Assembly (NCBI GenBank): GCA_030045935.1 | Contig: JASIEN010000357.1 | Coordinates: 1 to 5,988, forward strand | DNA from: Candidatus Sulfotelmatobacter sp. | Lineage (GTDB): Bacteria > Acidobacteriota > Terriglobia > Terriglobales > Acidobacteriaceae | Length of the DNA stretch: 5,988 nt | Direction of reading: 5' to 3' | Shown here: piece after piece, positions 1-5,532 of the stretch | How positions within the stretch are numbered: position 1 is the first letter of the stretch | How the letters are laid out: every line of letters begins with the position of its first letter | The notes under the pieces: generated by a model | Databases searched by the model: none | What the model was told of the DNA's origin: nothing | Seen by the model: only the letters and a program-made list of their open reading frames with translations | Translations under genes and position numbers: made by a program

Positions 1-717
1 CTCTATTCGACGGCGATCAATTGCGGGGCTCGAGCCGTCGCGATCTGCGACACTGCCGGCCACGCCACTCCCATGGGTGCGCTGGCGCTGGTGCGATTTG
101 TGATGGAAGAGGTCGTAAAACCGTCGGGCGAAAAAATCCGCGTGGACTGGCACGGCCACAGCGACCGCGGCCTCGCTATTGCCAATTCAATGGCAGCATT
201 AATCGGCGGTGCAAGCTGCGTTCACGGATGCGCAATCGGTTTGGGCGAACGCGTCGGCAACACGCAGATCGATCAGATGCTGGTGAATCTCAAGCTGATG
301 GGAGTTGCACCCTGGGACAAGCAGGATCTGAGCAACCTGAAAAACTATTGCGTAGCCGTCTCACGAGCGACTGGTGTGCCGATTCCCGCAAATTATCCGG
401 TCGTGGGAGACGATGCTTTCCGCACGGCCACGGGAGTCCATGCGGCAGCCATCATCAAGGCTTATCGCAAAAATGACGTCATTCTCGCCAACACGGTTTA
501 TTCGGGCGTACCCTCGCATGAATTTGGGCTGGAGCAGATCATCGATATCGGACCCATGAGCGGCAAGTCGAATGTGCTGTTCTGGCTGGAGCGAAGAGGC
601 ATTCCTGCAAGTGACGAACTGGTTGAACGCATCTATCAGCGCGCAAAAGCCAGCGACCATACATTGAGCGACGCGGAAGTGGTCGAGTGCCTGCCCGCAG
701 CGCTGAAGCAAATCTGA
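1..717 (+). CDS. LeuA-family 2-oxoacid/acetyl-CoA condensing enzyme, C-terminal 238 residues (5' end outside window)
   Basis: The reading frame is open from base 1 to a TGA at 715-717, so only the C-terminal 238 residues are seen. The fragment covers the second half of an HMGL-like (DRE-TIM metallolyase) barrel and the following subdomain. Visible motifs, numbered from the first codon in the window, are CDTAGHATP (16-24), the metal-binding HxH as HGHSDRG (51-57), GLGERVGN (80-87), a conserved Gly-Val-His (145-147) and IGPMSGKSNV (183-192). Family members condense acetyl-CoA with a 2-oxoacid in the cytoplasm (2-isopropylmalate, homocitrate or citramalate synthases). The protein ends soon after the second subdomain, with no room for the LeuA dimerisation/allosteric domain of classic feedback-inhibited enzymes. 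The metal motif has Ser where most relatives have Asn (HxHND). Isopropylmalate synthase is my first guess, but the substrate cannot be fixed from this part. The ATG at 73 is an internal methionine, not the start, because conserved barrel sequence lies upstream of it. Confidence 0.9.
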   Translation, partial: LYSTAINCGARAVAICDTAGHATPMGALALVRFVMEEVVKPSGEKIRVDWHGHSDRGLAIANSMAALIGGASCVHGCAIGLGERVGNTQIDQMLVNLKLMGVAPWDKQDLSNLKNYCVAVSRATGVPIPANYPVVGDDAFRTATGVHAAAIIKAYRKNDVILANTVYSGVPSHEFGLEQIIDIGPMSGKSNVLFWLERRGIPASDELVERIYQRAKASDHTLSDAEVVECLPAALKQI

Positions 718-738
718 GTTGGCGCGAATCTAAGCTGC

Positions 739-1650
739 ATGTCTGTAATTTCAAAACCGCTGCATCACGCGATCCTCGGTCCCGGCGGGGTCGGCGGCAT
801 GATTGGCGCCTGCCTGGCGCGCTCGGGTGCGCCCGTGACCCTCGTTGTCCGACGGGAAAAGGTTGCTCGGTACCCAACGACTCTTCATCTCGATAGCCCT
901 TTCGGCAAGTTCGAAGTGAATGTCGCCGTCGCGGCTGAAGTTCCTTCCGTTGACGTGCTGTGGATCACGGTAAAAGCTACGCAGCTAAATCAGGCCCTCG
1001 CCACGATTACAAAACCAGACTCGATCACAGCAACGGTCCCGTTGTTGAATGGAATCGACCATGTCGCGCTTCTTCGGTCCAAATATGGGGACGAGCGAAT
1101 AATCCCGGGCACGATCGCCGGCGAATTTGAGCTTCTCACCCCCGGGCACATCGCCCACCGCACTCCCTTTGCACTCATGAATGTCTCTTCCGCAGGTCGC
1201 AACTTGCTCGCCGGAACGCTGGACGATCTCCAGAAAATGGGCTTCGGCTGCCGCTTTATCGACGACGAGCCAACCTTGTTGTGGGGCAAGCTGGTCTTTT
1301 TGGCCCCCTTCGCTCTGGCCACAACTGCTGCTGATAAGCCAGTAGGAGAAATTCTAGCTAATCCCGGGTGGCGGAGTATTGGGCAGGCCTGCGTCCACGA
1401 GACCTGTGCCGTGGCAATTGCTGAGGGCGCAAAGGTTGATGCTGACAAAGTACTCACTGGCGTGGCCGGCATGCCGGGCAGTATGCGCAGCTCCATGCAA
1501 AAAGATGTGGAGAACCACCGGCCTCCCGAGCTCGATGCCATCGCCGGCCCGATTCTTCGCGGAGCCCAAAAGCATGGCATCGACGTTCCAGCTACAAAAA
1601 AACTTGTAGCTGCCGTCGAGAAAAGAGTCTCCGCGGCGCAAACAGTCTAG
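739..1650 (+). CDS. panE: Ketopantoate reductase family protein (2-dehydropantoate 2-reductase, PanE/ApbA)
   Basis: The 303-residue protein has the usual PanE length. The N-terminal Rossmann domain opens with a dinucleotide-binding glycine motif, GPGGVGG (14-20), followed by a beta strand ending in VVRRE, whose arginines suit NADPH. K79 (TVKATQ) and N104-G105 (LLNG) match conserved active-site positions. The C-terminal helical ApbA domain starts near LWGKL, with K184 in the place of the catalytic lysine, and contains SMRSSMQKDV (248-257) and PPELDAIAG (262-270), where E264 matches the conserved acidic residue. Family members reduce ketopantoate to pantoate with NADPH in the cytoplasmic pantothenate/CoA pathway. 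The ATG lies 21 nt after the upstream gene's stop and is the only usable start in that gap; no clear Shine-Dalgarno sequence precedes it. If the upstream gene is an isopropylmalate synthase, both enzymes depend on 2-oxoisovalerate. Some family members reduce other 2-oxoacids, so the family call is firmer than the exact substrate. Confidence 0.82.
   Translation: MSVISKPLHHAILGPGGVGGMIGACLARSGAPVTLVVRREKVARYPTTLHLDSPFGKFEVNVAVAAEVPSVDVLWITVKATQLNQALATITKPDSITATVPLLNGIDHVALLRSKYGDERIIPGTIAGEFELLTPGHIAHRTPFALMNVSSAGRNLLAGTLDDLQKMGFGCRFIDDEPTLLWGKLVFLAPFALATTAADKPVGEILANPGWRSIGQACVHETCAVAIAEGAKVDADKVLTGVAGMPGSMRSSMQKDVENHRPPELDAIAGPILRGAQKHGIDVPATKKLVAAVEKRVSAAQTV
1589..1612 (+). repeat. Perfect 9-bp inverted repeat with A-rich loop inside the 3' end of the panE-like gene
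   Basis: The arms CAGCTACAA (1589-1597) and TTGTAGCTG (1604-1612) are exact reverse complements around a 6-nt loop, AAAAAC. A run of seven A residues (1596-1602) spans the end of the left arm and the loop. The hairpin is within coding sequence, about 35 nt before the panE-like stop and about 55 nt before trmO. No T-run follows it on either strand, so it does not look like an intrinsic terminator. It could be chance, an RNA processing or stability element, or related to translation of the gene end. Confidence 0.5.
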
Positions 1651-1666
1651 ATCCCGATAACAACTA

Positions 1667-2116
1667 ATGTTCACGTCCCGGTCAATTGGCTCTGTCAGCA
1701 GTCCTTATAAAGCCACTAGCGAAATTCCCAAAGGCTTGGGCGCAAAACATGAGGTCGAGGGCGTACTCAAGATTTTGCCGGAGTTCGAAGCGGGCCTTGC
1801 CGACATCGAAGGCTTCTCGCATCTCTTCGTCCTGTGGGAATTCGATCGCTCTGAGGGTTTCGCATTAGTCGGCACTCCGCCTTCGGACAATCGGCCGCAT
1901 GGCGTGTTTGCCACGCGGTCTCCGCGCCGTCCTAACCCGATCGGACTCACGGTCGTGGAGCTGCTGCGACGCGAGGGCGTCAACCTGCACGTCCGAGGCG
2001 TCGACATGCTCGATGGCACGCCTATTCTCGACATCAAACCGTATCTTTCCAGCGTGCCCGCCGACAAGCTTCGCCGCGGATGGCTTGCCGAAGCGGAGGC
2101 TCGTCAGAAACAGTAG
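1667..2116 (+). CDS. trmO: tRNA (N6-threonylcarbamoyladenosine37-N6)-methyltransferase TrmO (TsaA/YaeB family), short form
   Basis: The 149-residue protein is a TrmO/TsaA-like beta-barrel SAM-dependent methyltransferase, which adds a methyl group to t6A at position 37 of certain tRNAs (in E. coli a tRNA-Thr). Diagnostic motifs are IGSVSSPY (7-14), SHLFVLWEFD (51-60), the signature HGVFATRSPRRPNPIGLT (78-95) and MLDGTPILDIKPY (114-126). This is the catalytic domain only: E. coli TrmO, about 235 residues, has an additional C-terminal region that is absent here, as in many bacterial and archaeal homologues. The ATG is the first possible start after an in-frame TAA at 1658-1660, lies 16 nt after the panE-like stop, and has no obvious Shine-Dalgarno sequence. 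The spacing suggests co-transcription with the upstream genes, although no metabolic link is evident. Confidence 0.93.
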   Translation: MFTSRSIGSVSSPYKATSEIPKGLGAKHEVEGVLKILPEFEAGLADIEGFSHLFVLWEFDRSEGFALVGTPPSDNRPHGVFATRSPRRPNPIGLTVVELLRREGVNLHVRGVDMLDGTPILDIKPYLSSVPADKLRRGWLAEAEARQKQ

Positions 2117-2194
2117 ACTCGCCGGTCCGCTCCGTTGCCATTCTTGCCAATCCCCATCTCTTCCCGTGCGTTGTAAACTTACGCAATACTTTCC

Positions 2195-3517
2195 GTGAGC
2201 CCCGCTCCCCCACGCGCGGACCTGCCCGACATTGCCCCGACAATGCATCAGGAGATAGCTCGCCTGGTGACATTGCCGGAGGTACGCTCAGCTTTTGACT
2301 GGCTCCGCTCCCAGGAAACTCAATTGGCGCAGTGGCAGATGGAAATGGCGCGCATTCCCGCACCACCATTTGCCGAATCAGCACGCGCGGCATGGTTGGC
2401 CGAGCGCTTCCGCGAGATCGGACTCACCGATGTTCGCATCGATGATGTGGGCAATGTTTTTGGCGTGCATCAAGGCTCCAGCGCCGGACAAACGATCCCC
2501 TCACCGCCCGTCCAGTCCGCTCCCCCGCACGTGCCCTCTGGTCAGCGCTACGTTGCCCTCACCGCACACATTGATACCGTCTTTCCCGCGAACACCCCGC
2601 TTAATATTCGCCAACAGGGCAGCCGACTTTATGGGCCGGGGGTTTCCGACAACGGCGCGGGTGTTGCGGCCATGCTGGGAATTGCGGCGGTCATGTGCGC
2701 GATTCCACTGCGTCACGCTTTGCCTTTTGTGTGCATTGGAAATGTTGGCGAAGAGGGTGAAGGTGACCTGCGTGGCATGCGGCATATCTTCTCCACGCCG
2801 CGCTGGAAAGACTCGATCGCTTACAGCGTCGTCCTCGACGGCGCTGGTGCGGACACAATTGTTTCCGAGGCCCTTGGCAGCAGACGCTTTGAAGTGATTG
2901 TGCGCGGCCCGGGCGGTCACTCGTGGAGCGATTTCGGAGCGCCCAATCCAATCGTGATCCTCGCCCGCGCCATTGATGTGTTCGCGGCAACACCAGTTCC
3001 CGCCGCTCCCAAAACCACATTCAACATTGGATTGATTCGTGGCGGGACCTCGGTGAATTCGATTCCTGAGTCTGCCAGCATGAAGGTGGATATTCGTTCC
3101 ACCTCCATGACTGAAATGGAGCGCCTGGAGCAAACTCTTCGTCTGGCGCTCAATCGGGCCGTGGAAGACGAAACCCTGGCGGCTGAGATGAAATCGCCGG
3201 CCCAGAGACGGCCCGGCGTAATTTGCGAAGTCGTCGCCATCGGCAATCGTCCGGCAGGAGAATTGGCCACGAGTGCCCGCATCCTGCACGCAATCCGGGC
3301 AGTTGATGCGTATCTCAACAACGCCGCTCAGGTACAACGCGCCTCAACTGACGCGAACATTCCCATGTCGCTGGGACTGGAGGCCATCGCCATCGGCGGA
3401 GGCGGAACGGGCGGCGGCGCCCACACTTTACAGGAGTGGTTCGACAGCAGTGGACGCGAGCTCGGCTTGAAGCGGATTCTGCTGACTCTTATGGCTCTGG
3501 CGGGAGCGGGCGAATGA
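2195..3517 (+). CDS. M20-family metallopeptidase/metallohydrolase (GTG start)
   Basis: A 440-residue cytoplasmic metallohydrolase of the M20 (PepT/ArgE/CPG2-like) family, expected to bind two metal ions and cleave a peptide or N-acyl amide bond. The ligand set looks complete: H125 and D127 (TAHIDTVF), D152 (GVSDNGAG), the catalytic/metal pair E186-E187 (VGEEGEGD), D215 (VVLDGAG) and H410 (GGAHTLQEW). The lid/dimerisation domain sits between them, with H242 in GPGGHSW and GGTSVNSIPE (283-292). IPAPPFAESARA (54-65) is a typical N-terminal M20 signature. Residues about 93-117, just before the first histidine, form a Pro/Ser-rich insertion of unknown role. The GTG at 2195 is the first possible start after an in-frame TAA at 2174-2176; the ATG at 2243 (residue 17) is an alternative that keeps the whole domain, and neither has a good ribosome site. 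The last codons overlap the next gene. The substrate cannot be named from the sequence. Confidence 0.92.
   Translation: MSPAPPRADLPDIAPTMHQEIARLVTLPEVRSAFDWLRSQETQLAQWQMEMARIPAPPFAESARAAWLAERFREIGLTDVRIDDVGNVFGVHQGSSAGQTIPSPPVQSAPPHVPSGQRYVALTAHIDTVFPANTPLNIRQQGSRLYGPGVSDNGAGVAAMLGIAAVMCAIPLRHALPFVCIGNVGEEGEGDLRGMRHIFSTPRWKDSIAYSVVLDGAGADTIVSEALGSRRFEVIVRGPGGHSWSDFGAPNPIVILARAIDVFAATPVPAAPKTTFNIGLIRGGTSVNSIPESASMKVDIRSTSMTEMERLEQTLRLALNRAVEDETLAAEMKSPAQRRPGVICEVVAIGNRPAGELATSARILHAIRAVDAYLNNAAQVQRASTDANIPMSLGLEAIAIGGGGTGGGAHTLQEWFDSSGRELGLKRILLTLMALAGAGE
3502..3506 (+). promoter_or_regulatory. Shine-Dalgarno sequence for the exported amidohydrolase
   Basis: GGGAG within the last codons of the M20 gene lies 7 nt before the ATG at 3514. 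It is the best-placed ribosome site among the + strand starts in the window. It supports 3514 as the true start over the longer open frame beginning at 3436, and it fits translational coupling through the ATGA overlap. Confidence 0.7.
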
Positions 3518-5325
3518 GGAGAACCGTCGGGGTTCGATTCTTACGAAGAATACGGCGTTCATCAATCTCCTTTAAAAGCTACCTACCAAACCCGATTCTC
3601 TTCATCTTCGCTATTTCGTGTATGCACGCTCAGGTGCAGAGCAATACACCGAACGCTGACAGTTCCAAGCCCAAGGCTGATGCCATCTATATTCACGCCA
3701 ACGTTTACACGGGCGTACCGGCGACTTCACAGTTCAGTTCCATTCTGCGCGAAGAAGCGATTGCCGTCCGAGGAGATCGCATCCAAGCCGTCGGCAAAAC
3801 TGCCGAGGTGTTGAAACTAAAAGGGCCACAGACGCAACTCATCGACTTAGGCGGCCACTTCGTCATGCCTGGCTTCAACGACGCACACGTTCATCTCGCC
3901 GATGCAGGACTGAAGAAGCTGAACGTGGATCTGACCGGCGTGAAGTCGCTCGATGAATTCCGCAACCGCATTCTGGCCAAAGTCGAAACCGCTGGCCCGG
4001 GAGAATGGATTCTTGGCGGAGGGTGGGATGAAACTCTTTGGCCGGTGCAGGCTCTGCCCAACCGCTGGGATCTGGATGAAGTTTCGAGCGGACACCCTGT
4101 CCTGCTCGACCGGGTTGACGAGCACACCGCAGTCGCCAACACGCGGGCTCTGCAACTGGCAAGCATAACCATTGCCAGCAAGGACCCTGAAGGCGGACAT
4201 ATCGACCGCAACGAAAACGGCGAACCCACAGGCATTCTCCGGGAAATGGCGATCCCAATTGTTCGCGCCGTAATTCCCAAACCAAATCTCGAAAAACGGC
4301 GACATGCCCTTGAACTCGCCCTAGCCGACCTCGCAGAACACGGAGTCACTTCGGCTCAGGATTGCTCGTCTGTGGAAGATTCCTGCAATGTCTGGGAGGA
4401 CTTTCAAATCTACGAGGATCTCGAGCACGAAGGAAAACTCACCGTCCGCATCACCGAATGGCTTCCCTTTGAGCAGCCGGTAGATGAGCTAATCAAAAGA
4501 CGCGATTCCCACCCGCAGTCCGATCTGATGCTGCATACCAGCATGGTGAAGGCTTTTCTCGATGGTTCGCTCGGCTCGCATACGGCAGCCCTCCAGGAGC
4601 CATACGCCGATGACCCAACGAACTCCGGCTTGCCGCACTACGACGCTGAAAAACTAAACACGTTAACTAAAGAGCGGGTGCTGGCAGGCTTTCAGGTTGG
4701 TTTCCATGCCATCGGTGACAAAGCCGTGCAGATGGCTCTCGACGCCTCTGCCGAGGCTGAGAAGGCTGCAAAGGAAACGAAAACCAAAGCTCCGAACGGT
4801 GGCGACGACTTTCGCCTGCGAATCGAACATGCGCAGGTTACCACTCCCGCGCAGATCGCGACGTTCAAAAATCTGAAGGTGATCGCCTCCGTTCAGCCCA
4901 CCCACCTGCTCACTGACATGCGTTGGGCCCAGCAGCGCCTGGGACCGAAACGCGCGAGCCATGCTTATGCGTGGGCGTCGTTTCAGAACAAAGGCGTGAT
5001 GTTGGCTTTTGGCACCGACTTTCCTATCGAGCCGGTTACGCCTTTCCGTGGGCTTTACGCAGCGGTAACCCGCCGCAGCGAGAATGGAAAGCAGGAATTC
5101 TTCCCTGAGCAGAAGCTCACCATGGATCAAGCCATCGCTGTCTATACTACCGGATCAGCTTTTGCCGAATTCGAGGAGAAGGAAAAAGGCCAACTCATTC
5201 CGGGAATGCTCGCAGACTTTATTGTGCTCGACCGCGATCTCACCGTAGTTACGCCGGAAAAAGTGCTGGGAACAAAAGTTCTTCGCACCGTCGTCGGCGG
5301 AAAGACCGTGTACGAGGCAAAATGA
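3514..5325 (+). CDS. Exported amidohydrolase family 3 protein (YtcJ-like metal-dependent hydrolase)
   Basis: The 603-residue protein is a full-length amidohydrolase-3 (YtcJ/N-substituted formamide deformylase-like) enzyme. Motifs in order are the metal-binding HxH in FNDAHVHL (H125, H127), GGGWDETLW (168-176), a conserved substrate-loop H204 (DRVDEHTAVANTRAL), GEPTGILREMA, VKAFLDGSLGSHTAAL (345-360), H398 (GFHAIGDKA), H439 (RIEHAQ) and D502 (FGTDFPIEP), then a C-terminal return to the small beta-sandwich (IPGMLADFIVLDRDL). These are the expected metal ligands of the family. The N-terminus looks like a signal peptide: an Arg-rich stretch (2-15), a hydrophobic segment (about 23-36), then either signal peptidase I cleavage near MHA-Q (39/40) or a loose lipobox at C36. 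Export is therefore inferred. The start was chosen for the 4-nt ATGA overlap with the M20 gene and the GGGAG site upstream. Family substrates are diverse amides and cyclic amides; none can be assigned here. Confidence 0.9.
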   Translation: MRRTVGVRFLRRIRRSSISFKSYLPNPILFIFAISCMHAQVQSNTPNADSSKPKADAIYIHANVYTGVPATSQFSSILREEAIAVRGDRIQAVGKTAEVLKLKGPQTQLIDLGGHFVMPGFNDAHVHLADAGLKKLNVDLTGVKSLDEFRNRILAKVETAGPGEWILGGGWDETLWPVQALPNRWDLDEVSSGHPVLLDRVDEHTAVANTRALQLASITIASKDPEGGHIDRNENGEPTGILREMAIPIVRAVIPKPNLEKRRHALELALADLAEHGVTSAQDCSSVEDSCNVWEDFQIYEDLEHEGKLTVRITEWLPFEQPVDELIKRRDSHPQSDLMLHTSMVKAFLDGSLGSHTAALQEPYADDPTNSGLPHYDAEKLNTLTKERVLAGFQVGFHAIGDKAVQMALDASAEAEKAAKETKTKAPNGGDDFRLRIEHAQVTTPAQIATFKNLKVIASVQPTHLLTDMRWAQQRLGPKRASHAYAWASFQNKGVMLAFGTDFPIEPVTPFRGLYAAVTRRSENGKQEFFPEQKLTMDQAIAVYTTGSAFAEFEEKEKGQLIPGMLADFIVLDRDLTVVTPEKVLGTKVLRTVVGGKTVYEAK

Positions 5326-5330
5326 ACCGC

Positions 5331-5358
5331 TGCGGCTAATTCTTTTAGATTATCCGCA
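5331..5358 (+). repeat. Imperfect hairpin just after the amidohydrolase stop
   Basis: The arms TGCGGCTAAT (5331-5340) and ATTATCCGCA (5349-5358) pair over ten positions with one mismatch (C5336 against T5353) around an 8-nt loop, TCTTTTAG. It begins 5 nt after the TGA. No T-tract follows on either strand, so an intrinsic terminator is only weakly supported. Its position suits a 3'-end stabilising or processing structure for the M20-amidohydrolase transcript. Confidence 0.4.
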
Positions 5359-5472
5359 AATTCCGTACGCGATTCGTCTCACCCTATAAAACGAAACCAC
5401 CTGGTCGCGCGTCTAACAACTGTATTCGCGTAAGGTAATAGTCATCTCCGCGGGGGCTTGTAGGGGCGTGGG

Positions 5473-5500
5473 CTGGCGCTTTTCTAAACGCGCGTATAAT
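5473..5500 (+). promoter_or_regulatory. Putative promoter for the HtrA gene (perfect -10 box)
   Basis: TATAAT at 5495-5500 is an exact sigma-70-type -10 box in otherwise GC-rich sequence. The best -35 at acceptable spacing is only CTGGCG (5473-5478, 16-nt spacer, three of six consensus matches), and there is no TG extension before the -10. Transcription would begin near 5506-5508, giving a leader of roughly 25 nt that contains the GGAGG ribosome site. A weak -35 may mean an activator is needed. The rest of the 5326-5532 gap shows only the hairpin at 5331-5358 and no small gene I can support. Confidence 0.5.
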
Positions 5501-5516
5501 TGTACATTGCGGTTTC

Positions 5517-5521
5517 GGAGG
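5517..5521 (+). promoter_or_regulatory. Shine-Dalgarno sequence for the HtrA gene
   Basis: GGAGG lies 11 nt before the ATG at 5533, slightly far but strong. A second purine stretch, AGAAAGG (5523-5529), ends 3 nt before the ATG. Together they support 5533 as the start. Confidence 0.55.
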
Positions 5522-5532
5522 CAGAAAGGTAT

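Noticed and set aside
73..717. ATG at 73 as the start of the first gene
   Set aside because: The same frame is open upstream and encodes the conserved CDTAGHATP barrel motif, so the methionine is internal.
990..1580. 196-residue open frame on the minus strand
   Set aside because: Antisense to the ketopantoate reductase gene, with no family resemblance or ribosome site evidence.
2501..3337. 278-residue open frame on the minus strand
   Set aside because: It lies opposite the well-supported M20 gene, has a scrambled Arg/His-rich composition and no recognisable motif; a GC-driven shadow.
3436..3513. N-terminal extension of the amidohydrolase frame, starting at an upstream GTG inside the M20 gene
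   Set aside because: It overlaps conserved M20 coding sequence, would place 26 polar residues before the signal-peptide-like segment, and the ATG at 3514 has a GGGAG ribosome site and an ATGA overlap.
3537..3551. Perfect 6-bp inverted repeat ATTCTT-ACG-AAGAAT at the start of the amidohydrolase gene
   Set aside because: Short, within coding sequence and without supporting context; expected by chance at this length scale, though it might mildly affect early mRNA folding.
5331..5358. Intrinsic terminator after the amidohydrolase
   Set aside because: The hairpin is followed by AAATTCC rather than a T-run and contains a mismatch, so it is listed only as a hairpin.
5458..5463. TTGTAG as a -35 box for the TATAAT at 5495
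   Set aside because: The spacer would be 31 nt, far outside the usable range.
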